Shown one piece after another: positions 1-9,219 of a stretch of 64,000 bases of DNA. The DNA is from Knoellia subterranea KCTC 19937 (GTDB lineage: Bacteria > Actinomycetota > Actinomycetes > Actinomycetales > Dermatophilaceae). A program made the position numbers and the translations under genes. Each line of letters opens with the position of its first letter. Within the stretch, counting starts at the first letter, position 1. The stretch is taken from the NCBI RefSeq assembly GCF_000768685.1, contig NZ_AVPK01000005.1, positions 244,186 through 308,185 of the forward strand. The letters are read 5' to 3'. The notes under the pieces were generated by a model. The model ran no database searches and was not told where the DNA came from. It saw only the letters and a list, made by a program, of their open reading frames with translations.

Positions 1-276
1 ACGAGCGCACCGAAGCCCGACTGCCACGACGGTTCGTATGCCGCTACCCCGGATGAGCATCGCTGGTGCTGTCGCTCGCATGAGGACGCAGAGGCTGAAT
101 ACTCCGACGAACTCGCGGAACGCCGAGAGAGGGGCGAACTCAATCCGCAGGCATGGCCGCCCCTGCTCGACTTCGACCAGTTCGACACCGCGGCAGATGG
201 CACGCCCACCGGTGATCATGACGAGACGGTTGCCATGGATGCGGCCGCCGATCTGACACCTGACGATCTGGACTGA
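1..276 (+). CDS. C-terminal part of an unrecognised acidic protein (5' end outside window)
   Basis: Frame 1 is open from the first base to a TGA at 274-276, giving 91 residues with no in-frame stop. The fragment is rich in Asp and Glu and ends in a run of acidic residues. A small Cys/His cluster (CH, then CC and H) lies near residues 8-27 and might bind zinc, but I recognise no family. The stop is only 4 bp before the helicase start at 281, so the two are probably co-transcribed and functionally linked. An in-frame TAT-GCC pair at about 37 carries the window-wide GTATGCCG word. Function unknown. Confidence 0.6.
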   Translation, partial: TSAPKPDCHDGSYAATPDEHRWCCRSHEDAEAEYSDELAERRERGELNPQAWPPLLDFDQFDTAADGTPTGDHDETVAMDAAADLTPDDLD

Positions 277-280
277 GCCG

Positions 281-1792
281 ATGGTCGACATTCACTTCAC
301 GGATCCCAAAGTCGAGTTGCTCGACAGTCGTCACCACGCCGAGGCGGCCGTTGGCAACGTCGACGTCACCACGCATGCCATCGCGGCGCTCCGCGACGCC
401 CTGTGCGGCGATGAGGAGTACGAACGCATCCTGCTCAAGGCGGCAGCCGGCGCTGGTAAGTCCCACGCCTTGCGTCGCATGGTCGACGACGCCCTGAGTC
501 AACCGGGCTGCACGCGAGTCGGAGTGACGGCTTTCGCCAACAAGCAGGTCTTCCCCCTCGCCCACGAGCTGGGGAAGATGCTGGGCAAGGACAGCGTGTG
601 CCTCCTCGTGGCTGAGGAACGACTTCCTTCGGTGCCACCCGCCACCCTCGGGGCCGCGACGGTCGTGGTGTCCTACAAGGACTGTCCACCCGAGGCGACG
701 GTTCTGCTTGGAACAACCCACAAGTTCCAAGGCATTGCGTCCTGGCTCATGAAGTCGATCGGGCCGGCCAGCAACGGCGAACGACTCTTCGACGTTCTCT
801 TCATTGACGAAGCGTGGCAGCTGCCACTCCACCGGTACCAGCAGATCAACCGCCTCGCGCCGATCGACGTCGGCGTGGGTGACGTCGGTCAACTGCCTCC
901 GCTCGACCCGTCACAGAATCCGTGGCGCGGAGACCCCGGCCACAACCCATACCGCGCGTGGCCCACGAACTTCGAGGACGACGCCCATACGTGGTCCAGG
1001 GAAATGCCAGCGGTCTGGCGTCCGACGGCCGCACAGCTTCCCGTGTGGAGGTCGTTCTACGGCGACTGGGATGACCTCAACTGCGTCGCTGGACCGGGCG
1101 ACCGTGAGTTGGTGCTGGATGACCCGGGCGCCGCGGATGGCTCGCGCGCGGTGTGGGAGCAAGTCGGCACCGGCGTGGCGACGCTCGTCGAAGTTGATGG
1201 CTTGCCGGATGCCGAGGCACCAGACGTCGACCTCCCTCTCATGGGGGCGCTCGAGAACCTTCTCGACGACCTCCTGGACGTCGGATTCACAGTCAGGACA
1301 ACGGCATACGACGCTTTTGGTATCCCGGAGGGCGAGACGCTCGTGCCCGCGCGCGACATCACGGACCGGGCAGTGATCGCGGTTCTCGCGACTCGCAATC
1401 AGGCCGTGGACGATGCCCAAGAAATCGTCGATCGGCTGCGCGCGAAACACGACCTGCCCGAGGGGTGGATCGTCGCATCGACGGTGGACTCCTGGCAGGG
1501 GCAGACCAACGTGCTGACCGTCGCGATCCACCCGCTGTCGGGTGCCACGACATTGGACGAGTTCAACTCGGCCTTCGGGCGGCTCGCTGTGACGTGCACG
1601 CGGGCGACGCACGGTCTCCTGCTCTTGGCTCGCGCCGGCTTGGACGACCTGCTGGCGATGGCGCCTGCCCGACCGGGGACTCCGCTCGGTGAGCCCGGGA
1701 CGCGGCAACTACCTCGGCAGACTCATCAACGGATCCTCAAGGCCTTCTCCCGCGGCCGCTGGTCCGCACCACTGGAAGCGAGCGTGTCATGA
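281..1792 (+). CDS. SF1-type DNA/RNA helicase, AAA P-loop protein
   Basis: A 503-residue protein with the ordered motifs of a superfamily 1 helicase. Walker A is AAAGAGKS at residues 54-61, Walker B is DVLFIDEAWQ at 171-180, motif III is GDVGQLPP at 200-207, motif V is STVDSWQGQT near 400-409, and motif VI is VTCTRATHG near 438-445. These predict ATP-driven unwinding or translocation on nucleic acid. No nuclease domain is visible in the chain. It lies 4 bp after the truncated gene upstream and overlaps the GIY-YIG-like gene by 4 bp (ATGA), so a helicase plus nuclease-like pair is translationally coupled. That arrangement is common in defence loci, but the system is not one I can name. Helicase assignment is firm; the biological role is inference. 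Confidence 0.82.
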   Translation: MVDIHFTDPKVELLDSRHHAEAAVGNVDVTTHAIAALRDALCGDEEYERILLKAAAGAGKSHALRRMVDDALSQPGCTRVGVTAFANKQVFPLAHELGKMLGKDSVCLLVAEERLPSVPPATLGAATVVVSYKDCPPEATVLLGTTHKFQGIASWLMKSIGPASNGERLFDVLFIDEAWQLPLHRYQQINRLAPIDVGVGDVGQLPPLDPSQNPWRGDPGHNPYRAWPTNFEDDAHTWSREMPAVWRPTAAQLPVWRSFYGDWDDLNCVAGPGDRELVLDDPGAADGSRAVWEQVGTGVATLVEVDGLPDAEAPDVDLPLMGALENLLDDLLDVGFTVRTTAYDAFGIPEGETLVPARDITDRAVIAVLATRNQAVDDAQEIVDRLRAKHDLPEGWIVASTVDSWQGQTNVLTVAIHPLSGATTLDEFNSAFGRLAVTCTRATHGLLLLARAGLDDLLAMAPARPGTPLGEPGTRQLPRQTHQRILKAFSRGRWSAPLEASVS

Positions 1793-2106
1793 CGAAGTAC
1801 AGGACAAGAGCCTTCGCAGATCCGAAAGTGTTCAGTGTCTACGTCATCGAAGTTCTTGGCGGCGTCGATGGTGAGCTCTATGTGGGTCAGACATGGCACA
1901 CCCCCGAACTTCGCCGTCAGCAGCACGTTGACGGGGTCCGCCGAGGTCGTGTGTTCAAAGGGAGAGACCGGGAAGTCGGTCTGCTACGCCCTGACCTGGT
2001 TCCACCCCTCGCGTCACTGACAACCCGCGAACTGGCCGAAGCGGCGGAGAAGTACGTCGCCGCCGTCCTCCGCTCACAAGGGTTCAAGGTTTATGGGGGA
2101 CATTGA
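1789..2106 (+). CDS. small GIY-YIG nuclease-like protein
   Basis: A 105-residue protein. VYVIEV (17-22) and LYVGQT (30-35) match the two strands that name the GIY-YIG fold. They are followed by arginines 42-43 and His46 in LRRQQH, and by a Glu-rich helix (residues 81-92) where the metal-binding Glu would sit. The C-terminus ends GFKVYGGH where many family members have a conserved Asn. Such domains cut DNA using one metal ion, though small stand-alone members can be inactive. The start overlaps the helicase stop (ATGA), so the two are translationally coupled. The family match is by motif only. Confidence 0.6.
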   Translation: MTKYRTRAFADPKVFSVYVIEVLGGVDGELYVGQTWHTPELRRQQHVDGVRRGRVFKGRDREVGLLRPDLVPPLASLTTRELAEAAEKYVAAVLRSQGFKVYGGH

Positions 2107-2157
2107 GCGGCTCCGAATAGCACCCGGGATCGGCCCACCACGTCCTAGGTTGTTTCC

Positions 2158-2646
2158 ATGGGCGAACTTCACCAGAGTGACTCAAGTGTCCAGTCGAGCG
2201 CGGAGAGCGCCATCGTCGAAGCGCTGGGTGCCCAGCTGCAGTTGAACCTCGTTCCGGGTGGAACGTTGAAGTTGGCTGGTGGGGCCAGCATTCAGCTGGA
2301 TGCGCGAAGCGACGACGGGAGCGTGGCCGTGGAGGCCTACGCCCGACAAGGCGTCCTCAGGGGCGGGCAGCTGAAGAAGATCGCGCAGGACATCCTGAAG
2401 CTTGCGCTTCTACGTGCAGAGCCAGAGCACAAGGACGTTCGTCCGATCATCGTGTTCGCCAGTGAAGAGGCCAGGTCCTCGGTGAAGGGCTGGCTCAGAC
2501 AGGCCGCGGACACCTTCGGAGTGGAACTTCACGTTGTTGAGTTGGATGACGCGCTGCGTGCCCAAATTGTCGCGGTCCAGGACCGCCAGAAGATGACGAA
2601 CGTCGCACTCCCAGCAGTGGTTGGCGACCTCACTGTGGAGGACTAG
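2158..2646 (+). CDS. conserved-looking hypothetical protein
   Basis: A 162-residue soluble protein that I do not recognise. It has a glycine-rich beta region (residues 31-65), a Lys-rich helix around GGQLKKIAQDILKLALLR, a Rossmann-like strand PIIVFAS and a final alpha/beta segment. The strand pair LDARSDDGSVAVEAYARQG loosely recalls the core of PD-(D/E)xK nucleases, but the catalytic Lys is not evident, so this is only a suggestion. It starts 51 bp after the GIY-YIG-like gene on the same strand and is probably the last gene of that operon. No signal peptide or membrane segment is visible. Confidence 0.55.
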   Translation: MGELHQSDSSVQSSAESAIVEALGAQLQLNLVPGGTLKLAGGASIQLDARSDDGSVAVEAYARQGVLRGGQLKKIAQDILKLALLRAEPEHKDVRPIIVFASEEARSSVKGWLRQAADTFGVELHVVELDDALRAQIVAVQDRQKMTNVALPAVVGDLTVED

Positions 2647-2926
2647 GAATTCGGCAACTCGAGCTCAGTTCGGCAAGCCGCAGGCGGAGCCATCGGAACT
2701 CCGCTCAGGGCTGCTGCTGGGGCGTCCGCGCGTGAGAAATTGGAGTCGGAGGGGCTGGGGGCGGCGGAGGACATCCTGTTGACTCGATGCATGTGGTCGT
2801 GTCGATCAGGGGTGGGGAGACGACGGACGCGCACCTCTACGCCGTCTGACGCCGTGTGGCCCCGGTCGAGGCCGCACGCCGAGCACGACCCAGCCCGCTG
2901 ACGGACCTGAGACGTAGGGTTGCCGC

Positions 2927-3883
2927 ATGGCACCGCGACTGCTCGCCAAGGCACTCGACACCGCGCTCGACCGCACAGTCGTCCCCGGCTTCTCAAAGAT
3001 CGGGTATGCCGTCCGCCGTCACCTTCCGACGTGGCCGGCCGACCCCGCGCCGGGAGTCCTGGACGGGAAGCACGTGGTCGTCACGGGTGCGACGTCAGGA
3101 CTGGGTGAGGCAACGGCATACCAGCTCAGTCGTCTGGGAGCGCACGTCCATCTCGTGGTGAGGAACGCCGAGAAGGCGGCCCGCATCGCCGCCACGCTTC
3201 CCGGGCCGTCGACGACGTGGGTGTGCGATCTCGGTGACCTCGACAGCGTCCGCGAATGTGCCGCAGCGCTCCTCGCCGACGGTCCACCGCTCGACGCGAT
3301 CGTGCACAACGCGGGTGCGATGCCGGCGACGCGGACCGAGTCGCCCCAGGGTCACGAACTGTCCATGTCGATCCACGTGCTCGGGCCGGTCCTGCTGACC
3401 GACCTGCTCCTGCCGAAGCTCGCCGGGCGCGAGGCGCGGGTCGTGCTGGTGACGTCGGGCGGGATGTACGCCCAGGCGCTGCCGGTCGAGGACCCGGACT
3501 ACGAGCGCGGCGAGTACGCACCGCCGACGGCGTATGCGCGCAGCAAGCGCACCCAGGTCGAGCTGCTCCCGGTGCTGGGCGAGCGGTGGGCGCCGGCCGA
3601 CATCGCGGTCTACGTCATGCACCCCGGGTGGGCTGCGACGCCGGGGGTGACCGAGTCGCTGCCGACCTTCGACAAGCTCATGGGGCCGATCCTGCGCGAC
3701 GCCGACCAGGGCGCGGACACGACGACCTGGCTGGTGGGTGCGCAGCCCCGGCCCCGCGGAGGTGGACTGTGGATGGACCGCGCGGAGAGGCCGACGGCGT
3801 ACTTCGGGCGCAATGGCGCGACCTCGGACGAGCGCCAACGGATGTGGCAGTGGGTCGCTGACGCCGCCGGCGTCACGCCCTGA
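2927..3883 (+). CDS. short-chain dehydrogenase/reductase (SDR) family protein
   Basis: A 318-residue NAD(P)-dependent oxidoreductase. The cofactor motif TGATSGLG is at 53-60, HNAG at 127-130, the catalytic Ser at about 177, and the YxxxK pair (YARSK) at 203-207. The N-terminal extension of about 45 residues before the Rossmann fold is like that of DHRS12-type SDRs. The substrate cannot be read from the sequence. The glycosylase gene begins 5 bp downstream, so the two may be co-transcribed. About 280 bp upstream are non-coding and separate it from the accessory operon. Confidence 0.85.
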   Translation: MAPRLLAKALDTALDRTVVPGFSKIGYAVRRHLPTWPADPAPGVLDGKHVVVTGATSGLGEATAYQLSRLGAHVHLVVRNAEKAARIAATLPGPSTTWVCDLGDLDSVRECAAALLADGPPLDAIVHNAGAMPATRTESPQGHELSMSIHVLGPVLLTDLLLPKLAGREARVVLVTSGGMYAQALPVEDPDYERGEYAPPTAYARSKRTQVELLPVLGERWAPADIAVYVMHPGWAATPGVTESLPTFDKLMGPILRDADQGADTTTWLVGAQPRPRGGGLWMDRAERPTAYFGRNGATSDERQRMWQWVADAAGVTP

Positions 3884-3888
3884 CCACC

Positions 3889-4530
3889 GTGGACCAGGAC
3901 GCGTGGGAGCGGCACGTCCGCGAGGCTGTGGCCCTGCATCCCGAGCTCGCGGCCGAACTTGACCACCACGGGATGCCGGAGCGCTGGTCCCGGCCTCCGG
4001 GCTTCCCGAGCCTCGTGCTGCTCATCCTCGAGCAGCAGGTGTCGCTCGCGTCGGCGGCAGCGGCGTACGCGCGAGTGCGGACGCGGGCGGGTGCGATGAC
4101 GCCGGTCGCCCTGCTCGCGACGACACCTGAGGAGCTGCGCGAGGACGGGGTGTCTCGGCAGAAGGACCGCTATTTGCGGGCGCTCTCGGCGGCCGTCGCG
4201 AGCGGCGAGCTCGACCTCGTCGGGCTGGCTGAACAGTCGGACGCGGAGGTGGCGGCGGCGCTCACCGCGCTGCCCGGGATCGGTCGCTGGACGGCGGAGG
4301 CGTATCTGCTGGCCTGCCTCGACCGGCCCGACGTGTGGCCGGTCGGCGACCGGGCGCTGCAGGTGGCGGTCGCCGAGACGCTGGGGCTTGAAGACGTGCC
4401 GATCGCGGCGGAGCTGGAGGAGATTGGTGAGCGATGGCGCCCCCACCGGTCGACGGCCGCGAGGCTTTTGTGGCACGGCTACCTGGCTCGCCGAGGGCGA
4501 CAAGAAACCGTCGTCGACCTGGACGCCTGA
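3889..4530 (+). CDS. HhH-GPD DNA-3-methyladenine glycosylase (AlkA-like)
   Basis: A 213-residue base-excision repair protein with a GTG start. The helix-hairpin-helix LPGIGRWTAE is at about 128-137 and is followed by the catalytic Asp154 in PVGD. These are the two signatures of the HhH-GPD superfamily, whose AlkA members excise alkylated purines. No Cys cluster for an iron-sulfur centre is present, unlike Nth or MutY. It is shorter than E. coli AlkA and lacks that protein's extra N-terminal domain, which is usual for actinobacterial copies. It follows the SDR gene by 5 bp. Confidence 0.82.
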   Translation: MDQDAWERHVREAVALHPELAAELDHHGMPERWSRPPGFPSLVLLILEQQVSLASAAAAYARVRTRAGAMTPVALLATTPEELREDGVSRQKDRYLRALSAAVASGELDLVGLAEQSDAEVAAALTALPGIGRWTAEAYLLACLDRPDVWPVGDRALQVAVAETLGLEDVPIAAELEEIGERWRPHRSTAARLLWHGYLARRGRQETVVDLDA

Positions 4531-4689
4531 CCCGCCCCCACCCGCCTGATATCGCGTGTGCTCCAGCATGCGAAGCAAAGACACTCCCTTGGCCGACCCC
4601 CATCGACCCCGCCCGGTCCCGTTCCCGCTCGGACCAGCCAACCCACGAACCCATTCCCACCACCACCCGATCGGCGTAGCGTCGACAGG

Positions 4690-5451
4690 GTGACCTTCAA
4701 CGTCGCGGCCGACGCGTACGGCCGGTTCATGGGGCGCTACTCCGAACCCCTGTCGACGGTCTTCGCCGACTGGGTCGGGGTCCGTGCGGGCCAGAGTGCC
4801 CTCGACGTCGGCTGTGGCCCGGGTGCCCTCACCCAGACCCTCGTCGACCGCCTCGGAGTCGCCAATGTCTCTGCGGCCGACCCGTCGCCACCGTTCGTCG
4901 AGGCCGTGTCGGCGCGCTTCCCCGGGCTCGTCGTCCACCGCGCCCCGGCGGAGCAGCTGCCGTTCGACGACGGCGCCTTTGACGTGACTCTCGCCCAGCT
5001 CGTCGTCCACTTCATGCAGGACCCCGTCACCGGCGTCGCCGAGATGGCCCGGGTCACCCGGCCCGGCGGAGTCGTTGCTGCCTGTACGTGGGACCTCGCC
5101 GGAGACCGATCCCCGCTCAACCCGTTGTGGAGCGCGGCGCGTCGCCTGGACCCGCGCATCACCGATGAGTCCCATCTCGCAGGCGCCCGCGAGGGCCAGC
5201 TCGCCGCGATCGCCCGAGACGCCGGCCTGCGCGACGTCGAGTCCGGTGAGATCGCGGTGACCGTCATCCACCCGAACTTCGACGAGTGGTGGGAACCCTT
5301 CACCCTCGGCGTCGGCCCAGCCGGCGAATACGTGAAGTCGCTCGACGACGACGGCCGTGAGGCGCTGCGCGAGGAGGCGCGACGAGGCTTCCCTGCCGAA
5401 GGCCCGTTCGAGATCACCGCCGTCGCCTGGGCGGTCCGCGGCCTCGCCTGA
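4690..5451 (+). CDS. class I SAM-dependent methyltransferase
   Basis: A 253-residue Methyltransf_11-like protein. Motif I LDVGCGPG lies at residues 38-45, an acidic strand end follows (AADPS), then FDVTLAQLVVHFM and the RPGGVV loop typical of UbiE-like enzymes. The frame is open further upstream, but GTG at 4690 (MTFNVAADAYGRFMGRY) is the likely start because the usual N-terminus of this family begins there and the upstream residues are Pro/Arg-rich. Substrate unknown. The 160 bp between the glycosylase and this gene hold no feature that I can see. Confidence 0.8.
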   Translation: MTFNVAADAYGRFMGRYSEPLSTVFADWVGVRAGQSALDVGCGPGALTQTLVDRLGVANVSAADPSPPFVEAVSARFPGLVVHRAPAEQLPFDDGAFDVTLAQLVVHFMQDPVTGVAEMARVTRPGGVVAACTWDLAGDRSPLNPLWSAARRLDPRITDESHLAGAREGQLAAIARDAGLRDVESGEIAVTVIHPNFDEWWEPFTLGVGPAGEYVKSLDDDGREALREEARRGFPAEGPFEITAVAWAVRGLA

Positions 5452-5524
5452 CCATGCTCTCCGGGCGGTGGGCTCGTGTCGGGTCCTTTGCGCGCTCAGC
5501 TCGCGACCCACTCGCGCCACGGGG

Positions 5525-5585
5525 TTGACGTGTCAGACGTGACGTCTATGCTGTAACGAAGAAAACGAAACCATTTTTCGAAACC
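5525..5585 (+). promoter_or_regulatory. promoter and autoregulatory operator of the toxin-antitoxin pair
   Basis: TTGACG (5525-5530) and TATGCT (5547-5552) are 16 bp apart and look like a sigma-70-type promoter. A perfect 13-bp palindrome AGACGTGACGTCT (5535-5547) fills the spacer and touches the -10. A second inverted repeat CGAAA-ccatt-TTTCG (5566-5580) and a 13-bp-spaced CGAAACC repeat follow in an A-rich leader that is unlike the surrounding high-GC DNA. Binding by the antitoxin HTH protein is inference. Confidence 0.6.
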
Positions 5586-5602
5586 GTCGAAAAGAGTGAG
5601 TC

Positions 5603-6127
5603 ATGCCGGCGACGCTGGAAGCCAAGACCTACCTCCCGAGCGCCCTTGCCGAACTTGAGGCATTCCACAGAGACTTGGACGAGGCGGCAACGAGCGAGTT
5701 CGCGTTGGTCGGCCCTGCGGGCCGCGTCCAGGTTCCTGCGGAAGTTCACGCGATCCTCGTTCAGGTGGTCGAAGCCATGAGCGAGGGCAAGGCGATCACT
5801 GTGACTCCAAATGAGCGGATCCTGACCACACAAGAGGCAGCCGATCTCCTGGGGGTGAGCCGGCCCACCGTCGTGAAGTTGATCGAGTCGGGGTCTCTTC
5901 CGGCCGAGCGGGTCAGCTCCCGTCGCAAGGTCCAACTGCGGGACGTGCTGGCCTACCGCGAACGCCGCCGCCAAGAGCAACTCGACGCCATCCAGGCGAC
6001 CTCACTGGGTGTCGATGACGACGCCGTCACCGATCGGCTGGCTCATGCCAAGGCCGTGCGCCACGAGGTCGCTCAGCGCCGCCGGGAGCGCATCGCGGCT
6101 CGGCGCGCGGATCGGGTCGGATCCTGA
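5603..6127 (+). CDS. antitoxin with excisionase-type helix-turn-helix
   Basis: A 174-residue protein with a MerR/excisionase-like HTH at about 73-120 (ILTTQEAADLLGVSRPTVVK, then a wing reading SSRRKVQLRDVLAY). The Arg-rich C-terminal helix probably wraps the toxin. It lies 12 bp before a PIN-domain gene, the usual antitoxin-toxin order, and its promoter region carries palindromes suited to autorepression. HTH_17 antitoxins paired with PIN toxins are well known in Actinobacteria. The assignment rests on the domain and the context. Confidence 0.78.
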   Translation: MPATLEAKTYLPSALAELEAFHRDLDEAATSEFALVGPAGRVQVPAEVHAILVQVVEAMSEGKAITVTPNERILTTQEAADLLGVSRPTVVKLIESGSLPAERVSSRRKVQLRDVLAYRERRRQEQLDAIQATSLGVDDDAVTDRLAHAKAVRHEVAQRRRERIAARRADRVGS

Positions 6128-6718
<591 letters not shown>

Positions 6719-6748
6719 GCGCGGGTCTGCAGGGCAACTGCTGCGTCC

Positions 6749-6805
6749 ACTGCAACATCACTGCAACATTCGGCCGGTCGGCAGTGTTGCAGTAGGTGTT
6801 GCAGT
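6749..6805. repeat. four-copy ACTGCAACA site cluster, two direct and two inverted
   Basis: ACTGCAACA occurs at 6749-6757 and 6760-6768. Its reverse complement TGTTGCAGT occurs at 6785-6793 and 6797-6805. The array is symmetric around a CGGCCGGTCGGC centre and can fold as a hairpin. It lies between the PIN toxin and the OsmC gene, so it may be a terminator or an operator for a dimeric regulator. Confidence 0.6.
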
Positions 6806-6916
6806 AGGCGATGAAGCCCCACCTGTGGAACCCGCAGACCGACCCCGCCCTTGTGGACCGACCACGGGCACGACAGGGTGGGACACAGCACGTCCATCCC
6901 CGAACGAGGAGTTCTC

Positions 6917-7348
6917 ATGGCAGGAACCGTCCGCACCGCCACCAACCACTGGGAGGGCGACCTCTTCAACGGCAGTGGCCAGGTCACGCTCGAGTCGTCC
7001 GGCATCGGCACGTTCGACGTCAACTGGCCCTCGCGCGCCGAAGAGGCCAACGGCAAGACCAGCCCCGAGGAGCTCATCGCCGCCGCGCACTCCTCCTGCT
7101 TCAACATGGCCTTCTCCAACGGCCTCGCCAAGGCCGGCACGCCCCCCACGACCCTCGACACGACGGCCGCCGTGACGTTCGTCCCCGGCACCGGCATCAC
7201 CGAGATCGCCCTCAAGGTCGTCGGCTCCGTCCCCGGCATGACCGCCGAGGACTTCCAGGCCGCCGCCGAGGACGCCAAGGCGAACTGCCCTGTCTCGCAG
7301 GCGCTCAAGGCCGTCCCGATCAGCCTCGAGGCCTCGCTCGCCGAGTGA
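6917..7348 (+). CDS. OsmC-family hydroperoxide reductase
   Basis: A 143-residue OsmC/Ohr-fold thiol peroxidase. The two redox cysteines are in SSCFNMAF (Cys61) and NCPVSQAL (Cys124), as the family requires for reducing organic hydroperoxides, and the Glu of the SPEELIAAAH helix is also present. ATG at 6917, preceded by a GAGGAG-type ribosome site, is the start; the reading frame runs further upstream without homology. The MOSC gene starts in its stop codon (GTGA), so the two are translationally coupled. Confidence 0.87.
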   Translation: MAGTVRTATNHWEGDLFNGSGQVTLESSGIGTFDVNWPSRAEEANGKTSPEELIAAAHSSCFNMAFSNGLAKAGTPPTTLDTTAAVTFVPGTGITEIALKVVGSVPGMTAEDFQAAAEDAKANCPVSQALKAVPISLEASLAE

Positions 7349-8091
7349 CTCTCCGCGCTCCACGCATCACCCGACTCGGTCTCGCCCTCCTCAAGGGCAC
7401 GCGGCACCTCGACCGCGACGAGATCGAGCTCGACGCCCACGGCCCTGTCGGCGACCGCACCTGGTGCCTCGTCGACAGGGCCGCGGCACGCGTACTCCGC
7501 ACCGTCGACAACCCCCGCCTCCTCCGCATCACCGTCCGCCCCACCGACGGCGGCTTCGTCGTTACGACACCGGAGGGGCACTCACTCGACGCGGCAACGC
7601 GGGACGCCGCGGACGGCATACAGGCTTATGACTATTGGGGGCGCGGCGCGCGAATTCGCCTGCAGGACAGCGACTGCAGCGCCTTCTTCTCCGAATACCT
7701 CTCCCGCGACGTCGTCCTCGCGCGCGCCGACCGCGGCGACGTCGTCTATGCCGACCCGATCTCGATCGTCACCACGGGTGCCCTGCGTCGCCTTGAGGAG
7801 GCGCTGACGCGCAGTGGGTATGCCGTCCGCTCACCTCTCGATGCCCGGTTCCGCGCGACGATGACTCTCGATCTCGAGCACGACCCCGAGCCGGGCACGC
7901 GGCTCCAGCTCGGTGATGCCGTCGTCGAGGTCACCGATCCGCTGGAACGCTGTGCCGTGATCGACCTCGACCCGGAGACGGGTGAGCGCACGAATACCCA
8001 ACTGCTGCAACGCATCCGGACCACTGACGGACGACTCCCCTTCGGCGTCGGAGCCCGTGTCGTGTCAGCCGGCACGCTCCGGCTGGGCTGA
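7345..8091 (+). CDS. MOSC domain-containing protein
   Basis: A 248-residue MOSC protein, the fold shared by molybdenum-cofactor sulfurases and the sulfur-handling YiiM/mARC proteins. It has a MOSC_N-like beta-barrel start (RITRLGLALLKGTR, then GDRTWCLVD), a Cys-containing centre (DSDCSAFF) and a conserved C-terminal core (RFRATMTLDL ... GDAVVEVTDPLERCAVIDLD). GTG at 7345 overlaps the OsmC stop. The frame is open upstream across the OsmC gene, but that stretch is only its shadow. The 3' end overlaps the convergent monooxygenase gene by 27 bp. Confidence 0.75.
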   Translation: MTLRAPRITRLGLALLKGTRHLDRDEIELDAHGPVGDRTWCLVDRAAARVLRTVDNPRLLRITVRPTDGGFVVTTPEGHSLDAATRDAADGIQAYDYWGRGARIRLQDSDCSAFFSEYLSRDVVLARADRGDVVYADPISIVTTGALRRLEEALTRSGYAVRSPLDARFRATMTLDLEHDPEPGTRLQLGDAVVEVTDPLERCAVIDLDPETGERTNTQLLQRIRTTDGRLPFGVGARVVSAGTLRLG

Positions 8092-9164
8092 CTCAGCAAC
8101 CTGCCGGACGATCTCCATCGCGGCGCGGCGGGCGGCCCGGCTGGCGCCGATCGTGCTCGCCGACGGTCCGTACCCGACGAAGTGCACGCGCGGGTCACGC
8201 ACCGCGGTGTTGGCGCCCTGGACATTGCCGGGGACGCGTTCGAGCGGGATGCCGCCCTCGGCGCTGCGCAGGTCCAGGGCTGCCAGATGGTCTGTGGCAG
8301 AACGGAATCCGGTCTCCAGAGGATGACGTCGGCCGGCTCGAAGGTCCCGTCGGCCCAGCGGGCGCCATCGGGTTCGATCCGCTCGAACATCGGTCGCGGG
8401 TTGTCATAGGCACCCAAAGCCTTGGCCTCCTGCTCCTGCTCGCGCAGCACGAGCCCGGTTGCGCCGACGACACTCAGTGGAGGCAGCCCGGCGACGACGC
8501 GCTTCTCGACCTCAGTGACGACGGCGAGGCCGGTCTCTGCGGTGAAGGTCCCCGAATCGCGCCACTGCGGCGGGCGGCGAGTGACCCAGACGGTGTCGGC
8601 GATCGGCGCGAGCTCGCCGATGAACTGCACCCCCGACGCACCCGCGCCGACGATGATGACGCGCTTGCCGCGCAGGTGCTCGCGTCCCGGGTAGGTCGCC
8701 GTGTGGAACTGCTCGCCGGCGAAGTCCTCCACGCCAGGGTAGTCCGGCCAGTTGGGCTCCGTCCACGTGCCCGTCGCGTTGACGAGCGAGCTGGTGCGCC
8801 AGGTGCGGCCGTCGCGGGCACGGACGACGAGCAGGTCGCCCTCGTCGGTGCTCTCGTTGACGACCTCGCTGACCTCGACGGGTCGGACGATCGGCAGGTC
8901 GTGACGCGACTCGTAGTCCGCGAAGTAGCCCGGCACGACGACGTTTGCCCGCTCAGGCGAGCGCTCGGGCGCGCTCTCACCCGGCAGGTCCGCGACGCCG
9001 TGCACGTCGCGCATCGTCAGCGAGTCCCAGCGGTGCTGCCAGGCGCCCCCGGCAGCGGAGTTGGCGTCGAGGACGAGGTGGTCGACACCGCGCTGGGTCA
9101 GGAAGTACGACGCGGCCAGCCCACCCTGCCCCGCCCCAATCACGATCGCGTCCCAGACCTTCAT
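8065..9164 (-). pseudogene. flavin-containing monooxygenase, interrupted by a frameshift
   Basis: Starting from ATG at 9164, the protein has the FAD motif GAGQGG (residues 10-15), the FMO fingerprint FAGEQFHTATY and an NADPH motif GAGASG. The frame then breaks near 8311-8320. Just after ADVILW, the expected reading (TGFRSATDHLAALDLRSAEGG) continues in another frame and stops at 8065-8067, while the original frame runs on into nonsense. A single missing base (1100 nt, not a multiple of 3) explains it. FMOs of this CzcO-like type oxidise sulfur, nitrogen or carbonyl groups. It could be a true pseudogene or a sequencing error. It is divergent from the MarR gene. Confidence 0.75.
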
Positions 9165-9219
9165 GGTTGGTTCAACACGCAACCAACCCGAGGTATGCCG
9201 TCCCTGGCAGTTGCAAAAC

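Noticed and set aside
3610..5520. A 636-codon open frame on the minus strand
   Set aside because: It lies antisense to the glycosylase and methyltransferase genes, which have clear motifs; its own product is Arg/Asp-rich without any motif. A high-GC shadow.
6811..7344. A long N-terminal extension of the MOSC gene
   Set aside because: It overlaps osmC in another frame and has Arg/His-rich nonsense; GTG at 7345 in the osmC stop is the natural start.
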